Assembly (NCBI GenBank): GCA_041583135.1
Contig: JBFHGJ010000017.1
Coordinates: 1-64,000, forward strand
Length of the DNA: 64,000 nt
Direction: 5' to 3'
From: JABSOG01 sp041583135
GTDB lineage: Bacteria; Pseudomonadota; Gammaproteobacteria; Enterobacterales; Alteromonadaceae
Shown here piece by piece: positions 25,973 through 34,225 of this stretch. The notes below the pieces were generated by a model, which saw only the letters and a list, made by a program, of their open reading frames with translations, had not been told where the DNA came from and made no database searches. Each line of letters starts with the position of its first letter. Within the stretch, counting starts at the first letter, position 1. The translations under genes were made by a program, and so were the position numbers.

Positions 25973-27778
25973 ATGCAAGCGCTTGAGGAACAACAAATAC
26001 AACAAAAGATAAACTTTATCGAGCATTACCTAAAAGCCAATAATGCGGCCGATGGCTCGAAACTGGATGCCAATGCCAATGTGACACACAAAAACATTGC
26101 GACCTTAGAGGCCGAGTTGATGAAAGACTACTTTATTGAAGTCAATCGCACCTTGGTGAGCAACAAAATTGCCGAGCTATTTGATCAAGCTCTAGCAGAT
26201 GAGTACCGGCGACAAATTTCAGCCCACGAAATTTATGTACATGATGAAACCAGCCTAAAACCCTATTGTGCCTCAATATCGCTTTATCCATTTTTGTTAG
26301 ATGGCCTGACGACTCTCGGCGGCGAATCCAAGGCACCGCAACATTTGGAGTCTTTTTGTGGCAGCTTTATCAATCTGGTATTTGCCGTCAGTGCCCAGTT
26401 TGCCGGCGCTATTGCCACTGTGGAGTTTCTGACGTATTTTGACTATTTCGCTCGCAAAGAATTTGGTGAAGACTATTTAACTCGCCACCAACATCAGGTG
26501 GCCAATCATCTGCAACATGTTGTTTATGCGCTCAATCAGCCAGCAGCGGCGCGAGGCTATCAAAGTGTCTTTTGGAACATTTCGGTCTATGACCAATTTT
26601 ATTTTGAGTCGTTGTTCGGCGACTTTGTCTTTCCTGATTTTTCTAAGCCCTTATGGTCCAGTATTGAAAAGTTGCAGGGTTTTTTTCTGTCGTGGTTCAA
26701 CCGTGAAAGAGAAAAGGCGGTTCTGACTTTTCCGGTGGTCACTGCGGCGATGCTGACTGAATTGGATAATGGTGTGGGCCGAGTGAAAGATCAAAAGTTC
26801 GCACAAATGTGTGCAAAACAAATCAGTGAAGGCAATGCCTTTTTTGTCTATCAGTCGGAAAATGCCGATTCGTTGGCGTCATGCTGTCGTTTACGCAATG
26901 AGATCACCGATAATACTTTTTCTTATTCTTTAGGGGCCGGTGGGATTGCAACCGGCTCAATCAATGTCATTACACTGAACATGAATCGGCTGGCGCAAGA
27001 TGGACGCGACTTGTCTTTGGAAATTGCAAAGTTGCACAAATATCAGGTCGCCTATCGCAAACTGGTAGAAGACTATTTGTCCCACGGCGCGCTGCCGGTT
27101 TACGATGCCGGTTTTATTACCTTGGATAAGCAGTTTTTAACCATCGGTATCAACGGTATGGTTGAAGCCGCTGAGTTTAAGGGCATCGATGTTGGCAATA
27201 ATCAGGCCTATCAGGATTTTGTGCAGCAACAGTTGAAGATCATTTATGACGCCAACCGACAAGCTAAGCTCGATTACGGCTATATGTTCAACACTGAGTT
27301 TGTACCGGCAGAAAACCTAGGTGTCAAAAATGCAAAGTGGGATAGAGAAGACGGCTACGTGGTGTCTCGAGACTGCTACAACTCCTATTTCTATCCTGTT
27401 GAAAACCATGATATTCATCACATCGATAAATTCATTTTGCATGGTAAGGAGTACAATCGCTATCTCGATGGTGGCTCTGCGCTACACCTTAACTTGGAGC
27501 AGCATTTGTCGGCGCAAAATGCGCTGAATTTACTGAATATTGCCGCGACAACAGGCTGTAATTACTTTTGTATTAACGTCAAAATTACCATCTGCAATCA
27601 CTGCGAGCACATCGACAAACAAACCAGACAAAGCTGTCAGGCGTGTGGCTCAAGCAATATTGACTATGGGACAAGGGTGATAGGTTACCTCAAGCGAGTG
27701 TCAGCCTTTAGTCAAGGACGCAGGGAAGAACATGAAAGACGACACTACCATGTGGAAAATCGAGACAAGGTGGCATAG
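25973..27778 (+). CDS. nrdD: Class III (anaerobic) ribonucleoside-triphosphate reductase NrdD
   Basis: Oxygen-sensitive glycyl-radical enzyme that makes dNTPs under anoxia. At 601 residues it is shorter than E. coli NrdD (712). No N-terminal ATP-cone signature is seen, so dATP activity control may be absent. The catalytic region has a Cys pair, Cys304-Cys305, in SCCRLRNEI. The C-terminal zinc site is CNHC...CQAC, just before the radical loop TRVIGYLKR with Gly571 as the probable radical site. A highly charged tail (GRREEHERRHYH) follows. Translated directly after nrdG from GAGGTAGAGC-ATG. A hairpin lies between it and convergent ubiT. Confidence 0.93.
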   Translation: MQALEEQQIQQKINFIEHYLKANNAADGSKLDANANVTHKNIATLEAELMKDYFIEVNRTLVSNKIAELFDQALADEYRRQISAHEIYVHDETSLKPYCASISLYPFLLDGLTTLGGESKAPQHLESFCGSFINLVFAVSAQFAGAIATVEFLTYFDYFARKEFGEDYLTRHQHQVANHLQHVVYALNQPAAARGYQSVFWNISVYDQFYFESLFGDFVFPDFSKPLWSSIEKLQGFFLSWFNREREKAVLTFPVVTAAMLTELDNGVGRVKDQKFAQMCAKQISEGNAFFVYQSENADSLASCCRLRNEITDNTFSYSLGAGGIATGSINVITLNMNRLAQDGRDLSLEIAKLHKYQVAYRKLVEDYLSHGALPVYDAGFITLDKQFLTIGINGMVEAAEFKGIDVGNNQAYQDFVQQQLKIIYDANRQAKLDYGYMFNTEFVPAENLGVKNAKWDREDGYVVSRDCYNSYFYPVENHDIHHIDKFILHGKEYNRYLDGGSALHLNLEQHLSAQNALNLLNIAATTGCNYFCINVKITICNHCEHIDKQTRQSCQACGSSNIDYGTRVIGYLKRVSAFSQGRREEHERRHYHVENRDKVA

Positions 27779-27789
27779 CCGCTAAGGTG

Positions 27790-27816
27790 GGGAGTTTGCA
27801 CTTTGTGCTTACTCCC
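27790..27816. terminator. Hairpin between convergent nrdD and ubiT, possible terminator
   Basis: GGGAGT...ACTCCC form an outer stem, and an inner GCAC-TTT-GTGC stem is separated from it by TT on each side. There is no long T run, so termination is only likely from position. Confidence 0.4.
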
Positions 27817-27832
27817 GGCCAATATCCACCAG

Positions 27833-28369
27833 CTATTCTTGATCCGACAGGTGTTGCACCAGTTGATGGTATTTTTGCAATCCGCTTTGTACGAATTCAG
27901 GCAAGCTCGCTAAGTTCATATCATCGAGAAAGTTCTTAATTTCTAACCCCAGCTCGGTATCGCCGGTCACCAACAGCTTGCGCTGGAAGAACAAAGTGTC
28001 CGGGTCAATATTGCGGCTCATCAATTGCAGCAGACTTTCGGTTGTGCCACAAAAGCTAACGCAAGCGGCTTTATTGAGCTGTTTTGTCACCATGAGTGTT
28101 TGCTGCTCACTGACAGAAATGAAAAACTCATAAGGGACGTCGGTGATGTTGATGTGCGCCCAGCGGTCAACCAAAAATGCCAACTCATCATCGGCGAGGG
28201 CTTGCTTTAAGATGCCTGACAATAATTTCTCAATCACCGTCACTTGAATGCGTTGCGGCAGGCAATTGACTGGCTTTAGCGCGTAGTTGGGCAGTTGCGC
28301 GCACAATGACTGCAACCGAGGGATGACAATCTGGCTGCCCGGCAGCTGGTGTATTAAGTTGATCAACAT
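27833..28369 (-). CDS. ubiT: Anaerobic ubiquinone biosynthesis accessory factor UbiT
   Basis: 178-residue SCP2-domain lipid-binding protein, the YhbT family. It is needed with UbiU and UbiV for oxygen-independent ubiquinone synthesis in proteobacteria; it is thought to bind isoprenoid intermediates. The SCP2 fold spans about 45-150, and the typical closing segment DPDTLFFQRKLLVTGDTELG is present near residues 122-141. It has no signal peptide. It is divergent from ubiUV across a 254-base gap, the usual arrangement, and an AGG ribosome site precedes ATG 28369. Confidence 0.9.
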   Translation of the reverse strand: MLINLIHQLPGSQIVIPRLQSLCAQLPNYALKPVNCLPQRIQVTVIEKLLSGILKQALADDELAFLVDRWAHINITDVPYEFFISVSEQQTLMVTKQLNKAACVSFCGTTESLLQLMSRNIDPDTLFFQRKLLVTGDTELGLEIKNFLDDMNLASLPEFVQSGLQKYHQLVQHLSDQE

Positions 28370-28623
28370 AAATCGCCTGTATGAATGCTTTGCTCGTGAG
28401 TATACCTCTTGTTTGGCTCGTGCAAATGAACCGCCGCTTTTGACGTTAATCGTTTCAACGAATGATTTTTTATTAAAAACATAGACTTAATTTCTTGTGA
28501 CTCTCTAAAGTAATAGTTTGCCATGCCTCGAATGCGCCGCTGTTACCTCCAATGAACGTTATCTATTTTTACGCTGATTGATCACAATAGCCGCTATGTT
28601 TTGAATTGAGTATTGGATTGAGA

Positions 28624-29625
28624 GTGGAACTACTTTGTCCTGCCGGTAACTTATCATCACTAAAAGTAGCCATAGAGCACGGCGCCGACGCGGTTTATAT
28701 CGGCCTAAAAAATGATACCAACGCCCGTCATTTTGCCGGCTTAAACTTCACCGACAAAAAGTTGGAACAGGCGGTGAGCTATGTGCGCGAGCATCGTAAA
28801 AAACTGCATGTGGCCATCAACACTTTTGCCCATGCAGATGCCTGGCACCGGTGGCAATATGCGGTTGATTTGGTTGCGGCACAGGGCATCGATGTACTGA
28901 TCGCCGCCGATCTTGCGGTTTTACAATATGCCAGCGAGCGTTATCCTCAATTGGAATTACACCTATCTGTCCAAGCCTCGGCGACCAACGCCGAATCGAT
29001 CAATTACTATCAATCTTGCTTTAACGTCAAACGCGTAGTTTTACCGCGAGTTTTGTCGATTCATCAAGTGCGGCAACTGGCTAGAACGACAAATGTCGAA
29101 CTCGAGGTATTTGCCTTTGGCAGCCTTTGTATTATGGCCGAAGGCCGATGTCATTTGTCGAGCTACCTGACTGGGGAATCGCCCAATATGAACGGGGTTT
29201 GCTCACCGGCGAAGTTTGTCAGATACCAAGAAAGTGAAGACGGTTTGGAGTCGCGTTTAAACGGCATATTGATAGATAAGTATCAGCCAGGCGAGAGCGC
29301 CGGTTATCCTACCTTATGTAAAGGCCGCTTTAGTGTGGATGATGACAAACGTCATTTTCATGTACTGGAAGAACCAACCAGTTTAAACACCTTAGCACTG
29401 TTACCTGAACTCATTGAAATGGGGATCAGTGCGGTGAAAATCGAAGGGCGTCAACGAAGCAGTGCCTATGTCAAACAAGTTACTTCTACTTGGCGAGCCG
29501 CCATCGACAGATATCGACAGGATGCCGAGCATTTTGAGGTGGAACCTCAGTGGAACCGTGATTTAAGCGCTGTTTCTGAGGGATCGCAGACCACCTTAGG
29601 CGCCTACCACAAAAAATGGCAATAG
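28624..29625 (+). CDS. ubiU: Oxygen-independent ubiquinone hydroxylase subunit UbiU
   Basis: U32-peptidase-family protein (YhbU), 333 residues, that with UbiV carries out the ring hydroxylations of ubiquinone without oxygen. With the GTG start at 28624 the protein begins MELLCPAGN, and four [4Fe-4S] ligand cysteines fall at 169, 176, 193 and 232. These are the positions I recall for E. coli UbiU, which supports this start over TTG 28606. The core has HGADAVYIGLKNDTNARHF near residue 25. It is followed by ubiV after 12 bases. A weak FNR-like half site (TTGAT at 28578) lies upstream, too close to the start to judge. Confidence 0.93.
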   Translation: MELLCPAGNLSSLKVAIEHGADAVYIGLKNDTNARHFAGLNFTDKKLEQAVSYVREHRKKLHVAINTFAHADAWHRWQYAVDLVAAQGIDVLIAADLAVLQYASERYPQLELHLSVQASATNAESINYYQSCFNVKRVVLPRVLSIHQVRQLARTTNVELEVFAFGSLCIMAEGRCHLSSYLTGESPNMNGVCSPAKFVRYQESEDGLESRLNGILIDKYQPGESAGYPTLCKGRFSVDDDKRHFHVLEEPTSLNTLALLPELIEMGISAVKIEGRQRSSAYVKQVTSTWRAAIDRYRQDAEHFEVEPQWNRDLSAVSEGSQTTLGAYHKKWQ

Positions 29626-29637
29626 AGGACGACGACA

Positions 29638-30498
29638 ATGAAATATGCCATCGGGCCGATTCTGTATTTTTGGCCAAAACCTCAGGTTGAAGCGTTCTAT
29701 CGACAGGCTATCGAATCCGACTGCGACGTTATCTATCTTGGCGAAACCGTCTGCTCTAAACGTCGAGCGCTTAAATTTCAAGATTATTTGGCGCTGGCCA
29801 AACAGATTGCGCAAACCGGTAAGCAAGTGATCTTATCGACCATGGCGCTGTTAGAAGCCCCGTCGGAGTTGGCGGCACTGAAGCGCTATTGTGAAAATGG
29901 CGAGTTTGCCATAGAAGCAAACGATATGTCGGCGGTCAACTTAATGCGGCAGCAATCTTTGCCCTTTGTCGCGGGGCCCGCGTTGAATGTCTATAACCAA
30001 CAGGCTTTAAAGCTATTAGTCAACCAAGGCATGTTTCGTTGGTGTATGCCGGTGGAACTTTCAAAAGACAAGTTAAGCACCATTTTACAACAGGTAGAGC
30101 TGCTCGGATTTAGAGATAAATTCGAAGTCGAAGTGCTCAGTTTTGGTCATCTTCCACTGGCGTATTCTGCCCGCTGCTTTACCTCTCGAGCTGAAAATAG
30201 AGAAAAAGACCAGTGTGAGCTTTGCTGCATCAACTACCCCGGAGGTCGATTGACGGCGAGCCAAGAAGGTCAGGCGCTGTTTGTGCTAAATGGTATTCAA
30301 ACAATGTCTGGTGCCTGCTATGACTTATCTGCCGATATTCAGAGTATGCAAGGACTGGTGGATGTCGTCCGAATAAGCCCTGAGCCGGAGAAAACCTTTA
30401 CTGCGCTGGCTCAGTTTAAGGCGGGTGGCAGTCGCCTAATGGATGCCAACCACAGCAACGGTTATTGGCATCAAATTGCCGGGTTTACCTCGGCTTAG
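29638..30498 (+). CDS. ubiV: Oxygen-independent ubiquinone hydroxylase subunit UbiV
   Basis: U32-family partner of UbiU (YhbV), 286 residues. The four cluster cysteines are at 39 (ETVCSKRR), 180 (SARCFTSR), 193 and 197 (CELCC), matching E. coli UbiV numbering as I recall it; an extra Cys at 196 is present. The AGPALNVYNQQAL stretch is family-typical. It probably forms a heterodimer with UbiU. Beside narGHJI, this gene pair lets the cell keep a quinone pool for nitrate respiration in anoxia. Confidence 0.93.
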   Translation: MKYAIGPILYFWPKPQVEAFYRQAIESDCDVIYLGETVCSKRRALKFQDYLALAKQIAQTGKQVILSTMALLEAPSELAALKRYCENGEFAIEANDMSAVNLMRQQSLPFVAGPALNVYNQQALKLLVNQGMFRWCMPVELSKDKLSTILQQVELLGFRDKFEVEVLSFGHLPLAYSARCFTSRAENREKDQCELCCINYPGGRLTASQEGQALFVLNGIQTMSGACYDLSADIQSMQGLVDVVRISPEPEKTFTALAQFKAGGSRLMDANHSNGYWHQIAGFTSA

Positions 30499-30608
30499 TC
30501 CACTGGGCTTCTATACCCCGATGTGAGTACCGCCAAGGGGCAATTGGATTTATGTCGATTTACTCTATGATGAGCAATCATAGTAGAGCAATTGCATTAG
30601 GATTGAAT

Positions 30609-31007
30609 ATGGCTGATATGTTTTCTCAATTACTTGGTATGGCGACGCAACAAGAGCAGCCTCAACGACTGCTGTTTTTATTTGCCAAAGCACAAAGCAC
30701 CAGTAGTAAGTCTGCCTCAGACAAAGATGCCAGAACGGGGGTGATCGAACCGCGAATGTGTGTCGATAAACTGCCGAGTGAGCTGAGCGATTATGCCGCC
30801 TTGGTCAAAGAAGCCGATAGTGTCGAAAAAGACTGGAACTTTGTTTTTGTGGCCGGTCTAAGTGGGGAAAATGGGGTGGCGCCATCGAGCGAAAGCGCTG
30901 AGCGTTATCTCAACAAAATGACCCACGATTTATCTTCGGGCCTTAATATCGCGCAATATGTCGTTTTTGATAGAGCAGGCCAGCCTATTGAAATGATGGT
31001 GAACTAG
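30609..31007 (+). CDS. Small conserved-looking protein of unknown function
   Basis: 132 residues from ATG 30609, preceded by AGGA at a good distance; in-frame ATGs at 30552, 30567 and 30570 are alternatives. I do not know a firm family. The N-terminus, MADMFSQLLGMATQQEQPQRLLFLFAKAQ, resembles small gammaproteobacterial proteins that I vaguely recall being labelled as ribonucleotide reductase subunit, without clear support. It has no signal peptide, membrane segment or cysteine cluster (a single Cys). It lies between ubiV and modA on the same strand, inside the anaerobic cluster, with 110 bases to ubiV and 91 to modA. Function should be left open. Confidence 0.7.
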   Translation: MADMFSQLLGMATQQEQPQRLLFLFAKAQSTSSKSASDKDARTGVIEPRMCVDKLPSELSDYAALVKEADSVEKDWNFVFVAGLSGENGVAPSSESAERYLNKMTHDLSSGLNIAQYVVFDRAGQPIEMMVN

Positions 31008-31098
31008 AGAAATTTATGCCTAAGCGGTCACCATAACTGTGGCCGCAGCCAAGCCAATATTGGCCGGGCATATAGCGACACTGGGGTTTTTGCCGTCT

Positions 31099-31854
31099 AT
31101 GCGATATCGTCTTTTAGTCATGTTTCTGCTGGCTTTGTATAGTAACCTGTCATCTGCGAATGAACTCAAAGTCGCCGTCGCCAGCAATTTTTATCACAGC
31201 CTGAAACTGTTGGTCGCCCAATCCCATGTTTATCGCGACCAGATCAAGCTGTCTTCCGGCGCGAGTGGCTTGTTGTTTGCGCAAATCAAAAATGGCGCGC
31301 CATTTGATGTTTTTTTGTCGGCGGACAAGGCGCGACCTCAGCGGTTAAAACAACAAGGTCTGGCAAGCTTGGTGCGAACTTATGCCTATGGCCAGTTGGT
31401 GTTATGGCCAAGTCAGGGCAATGCTTTTGATACCCTCAGTACACATCAGGGTAGGCTGGCGATAGCCAATCCCCAATTGGCGCCCTATGGTGCCGCCGCT
31501 CAAGATGTCTTACATCAACTAAAGCTGGTTGAACGTTACCAAGGCCGGATCATCACCGGCAATAATGTGAATCAGGCTTTTCAATTTGTCGATAGCGGTA
31601 ATGCGCCCCTTGGGATTTTTTCAAAAGCACAGTTGATTCAAGCGCAGCTTGCCCTCGGCGGCAGCGAAGCCGATAAATATCGGCATTTTGCCCCCATTTC
31701 ACCACAGCACTACCAGCCAATCGCCCAGCAAGCGGCAGTTTTAACCAAAGCCAAAAATAAACAGCAGGCAATGGCATTTTTGACATGGTTACTGTCAAAG
31801 ACAACACAAAAACGTATTGTCGCCCTTGGCTATCTTGCTGGGTTGCAGGAGTAG
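31099..31854 (+). CDS. modA: Molybdate ABC transporter substrate-binding protein ModA
   Basis: Periplasmic molybdate-binding protein, 251 residues. Signal peptide residues 1-20 end at SSA, followed by NELKVAVASNFYHSLKLL. The oxyanion-binding features SSGASGLLFAQI and GAPFDVFLSADKARP match the ModA family. Molybdate handed to ModBC feeds the moa/moe pathway encoded 20 kb away in this same window. Start ATG 31099 is chosen because it directly precedes the hydrophobic signal; an earlier start at 31039 would bury it. Five bases separate it from modB. Confidence 0.92.
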   Translation: MRYRLLVMFLLALYSNLSSANELKVAVASNFYHSLKLLVAQSHVYRDQIKLSSGASGLLFAQIKNGAPFDVFLSADKARPQRLKQQGLASLVRTYAYGQLVLWPSQGNAFDTLSTHQGRLAIANPQLAPYGAAAQDVLHQLKLVERYQGRIITGNNVNQAFQFVDSGNAPLGIFSKAQLIQAQLALGGSEADKYRHFAPISPQHYQPIAQQAAVLTKAKNKQQAMAFLTWLLSKTTQKRIVALGYLAGLQE

Positions 31855-31858
31855 CCGA

Positions 31859-32524
31859 GTGGATTGGGGCGTTTTGTGGCTGACCTTTGAGTTGGGGGCT
31901 TTGACCGTTGCGATACTCTTGCCTATTGCTATCGCGCTGAGTTGGTGGTTGAGTCATTATCAAGGCAGAGCCAAGCCCGTTATTGAAGCCTTAATCATGT
32001 TGCCTTTGGTATTGCCGCCAACGGTTTTGGGGTTTTATCTACTGCTCGTCTTTTCTCCAAACACCTGGTTTGGTGAGCTGTATCGGCACTTGTTTGGCCG
32101 TCAGCTGGCATTTAGCTTCGAAGGTATTTTGTTGGCATCGTTGATATATTCTTTGCCCTTTGTGGTCCAGCCCATCCTGACGGCTTTTAGCCAGCTGGGC
32201 GTTAAGTATGACCAAGTGGCTGCAAGTCTTGGGCTACCAAAGCACAAACGCTTCTTTTTTCTCATTTTACCAATGATTCGACCTGCGCTTATTAGCGCTG
32301 CAACCCTCGGGTTTGCCCATACTTTAGGGGAATTTGGCTTGGTCTTAATGATTGGCGGGAATATTCCTGAAGAAACGCGAGTGTTATCGATTGCGCTGTA
32401 CAGCCATGTTGAAACGATGGACTATCAACAGGCCCATGTTTTGGCGGCCATTTTGTTGTTGTTCTCATTTGTCAGTTTGACGCTGTTGTATAAGTTCAAT
32501 CGAAAGCATAGTGGATTTTTGTAG
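31859..32524 (+). CDS. modB: Molybdate ABC transporter permease ModB
   Basis: Inner-membrane permease of 221 residues with about five or six helices. The ABC-permease coupling loop shows as AASLGLPKHKRFFFLILP (EAA-like motif near residue 125). MLPLVLPPTVLGFYLL near 40 is characteristic of ModB. The GTG start at 31859 follows GCAGGAG at the end of modA, so the two are coupled. modC follows after 9 bases. Confidence 0.92.
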   Translation: MDWGVLWLTFELGALTVAILLPIAIALSWWLSHYQGRAKPVIEALIMLPLVLPPTVLGFYLLLVFSPNTWFGELYRHLFGRQLAFSFEGILLASLIYSLPFVVQPILTAFSQLGVKYDQVAASLGLPKHKRFFFLILPMIRPALISAATLGFAHTLGEFGLVLMIGGNIPEETRVLSIALYSHVETMDYQQAHVLAAILLLFSFVSLTLLYKFNRKHSGFL

Positions 32525-32533
32525 GCTGCCCTC

Positions 32534-33634
32534 ATGTCATATAGAGAGTTACAAGCAAAGATGGCATACAAACTGTGTCGAGCAGACGGCGCAGAGTTCA
32601 GCCTAGAGGTAGACACGGCAATACCTTTGTCTGGCGGAATTGTCGGCATTTATGGGCCTTCTGGCCATGGTAAATCCACCATGCTAAAGATCTGCTCCGG
32701 CAACATTTTATCAGCCGGGGCATCAGTCACTTGGGTTGGTCACAATCAAGAAACTCAGGTGACAAAAGGGGCGGAGCAATGCCCGGCGGTGTATCAACAG
32801 CAGAGTGTGGCATTATTTGAGCATTTAACGGTAAGGCAAAACATCGAGCTGGTGGCCAGCCACTCAAATTGGACTCAATCGCGTCAAGCTGTGCTCGGTT
32901 TTGCGCAAGTGGTAGAGTGGTGCGCCATCCACTCGCTGCTGGAGCAAAAGGCAAGTACCCTGTCCGGTGGCGAAAAGCAACGGGTAGGGCTTGCCCGCAG
33001 CCTTATCTGTGGTAAACCCGTTGTGATCTTAGATGAACCGTTCTCGGCGCTGGATTGGACGAATCGGCGGCGGATGCTTAGTCTTATCAAACATATTCAA
33101 CGTCATTTCGACATGCGCTTTATCTTTGTCAGTCACTCATTGCGAGAGCTTGCATTGTGCTGTGATTATCTGGTGCATATCAATGACGGCAAAATAGTAA
33201 ACCAAGGAAGCTGTACTGAGATCATTCATCAATTGTCTTTGACCTCGATGGAGCCTGTGTTTTCTCGGCTACAAACGCAATTCGAACAAGCACTCAGTCA
33301 ATATCATCTCACTAAATGGCGTTTAATCGGCAGTCAAAACTGTATTTATACCAAAGCGGACAATGAATCGAAGCTTGCAAGCAGCAGGGGCGAGCCAAAT
33401 ATTATTACGATTGACGCTGATAAGGTGAGTATTACCCGAACTCAAACTGAAACCTCCAGCATATTGAATCGGCTACGAGGCCGGATAGTCGCCATAGCAC
33501 CTTTTCAACATCTCATGTTGGTTACTATCGATATTGGCAGTCAGCAGCTTTATTCACTGATCTCTGGGCTGTCACTGGTCAATTTGAAGCTGCAAATCGG
33601 TCAAGAGGTTTTGGCCCAATTTAAAGCGATATGA
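32534..33634 (+). CDS. modC: Molybdate ABC transporter ATPase ModC
   Basis: ATP-binding subunit, 366 residues. Walker A GPSGHGKST starts near residue 42; the signature LSGGEKQRVGLARSL, Walker B VVILDEPFSALDW and switch His in FVSHSLREL follow. The C-terminal part, from about 300, is a TOBE (molybdate-binding regulatory) domain with LRGRIVAIAPFQHLMLVTIDIG. An alternative start at 32561 would remove 9 residues. Third gene of modABC. No ModE-type operator was recognised upstream of modA. Confidence 0.93.
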   Translation: MSYRELQAKMAYKLCRADGAEFSLEVDTAIPLSGGIVGIYGPSGHGKSTMLKICSGNILSAGASVTWVGHNQETQVTKGAEQCPAVYQQQSVALFEHLTVRQNIELVASHSNWTQSRQAVLGFAQVVEWCAIHSLLEQKASTLSGGEKQRVGLARSLICGKPVVILDEPFSALDWTNRRRMLSLIKHIQRHFDMRFIFVSHSLRELALCCDYLVHINDGKIVNQGSCTEIIHQLSLTSMEPVFSRLQTQFEQALSQYHLTKWRLIGSQNCIYTKADNESKLASSRGEPNIITIDADKVSITRTQTETSSILNRLRGRIVAIAPFQHLMLVTIDIGSQQLYSLISGLSLVNLKLQIGQEVLAQFKAI

Positions 33635-33644
33635 GTAAGTGGCA

Positions 33645-33973
33645 TTAGCGGTGCGTTGCGGTGGCACCATTTTTCCCTAACTCATATTGTTCTGACCAAA
33701 TTCGTATCTGGTCCAAAATCCCTAACGCCGAACGACCAAATTCGGTCAATGAATAGGTAATGGCGATGGGCGTTCGCTGAGCACTTCTCGATTTACCATG
33801 CCGCGCTCTTCCAACTCTTTTAGACGCTGTCCTATCATTTTTTTGCTAGCGCCGCCGAGCATGCGGGTCAAGTCATTAAATCTGACCGGTTCATCTTTTA
33901 AATGATAGAGGATTGAGCCTGTCCATTTTCCGCCGATCAGTCGCAGCGCTTTGAAGCGCACATCAATAGCCAT
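33645..33973 (-). pseudogene. HxlR-family regulator broken by a 1-base frameshift
   Basis: The frame from ATG 33973 gives 75 residues with the HxlR winged helix (LRLIGGKWTGSILYHL, then KKMIGQRLKELEERGMV) and stops at TGA after LPIH. From about 33770 the next frame continues PIAITYSLTEFGRSALGILD to a stop at 33645. This is exactly the missing C-terminal part of the family. Restoring one base after SER (33766-33774, next to a GGG run) gives a normal 109-residue HxlR protein. So this is a -1 frameshift, a recent inactivation or a sequencing error. The truncated product keeps the DNA-binding helices but loses the dimerising C-terminus. Confidence 0.82.
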
Positions 33974-34225
33974 TTCTAAGAGTGATCACACAATGTCTAA
34001 TTCACAGTATACGCAAAAGTTGCATCCCATCAGAGGGATGTACCAAGGCTAAAGGCTGCCTTTAACACCCTGTCAATATTGCACGGCAGTGATTGAAGGG
34101 AAATTATGTTAGCCATCAAAGCGGTGGATGGCGTTAATTGACTAAGGTGTCATTTTTCAATTGCTTAGTTCTCCCTGCCGCTGATAGTATTAGGGTCAAT
34201 AAGACACTAATGAGAATGATGCTGT

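Noticed and set aside
28578..28591. FNR-like site before ubiU (TTGAT half only)
   Set aside because: Only one half matches, and its distance to the start codon leaves no room for a class II promoter.
30999..31098. Possible ModE operator before modA
   Set aside because: No TATA-type ModE palindrome is visible in the gap.
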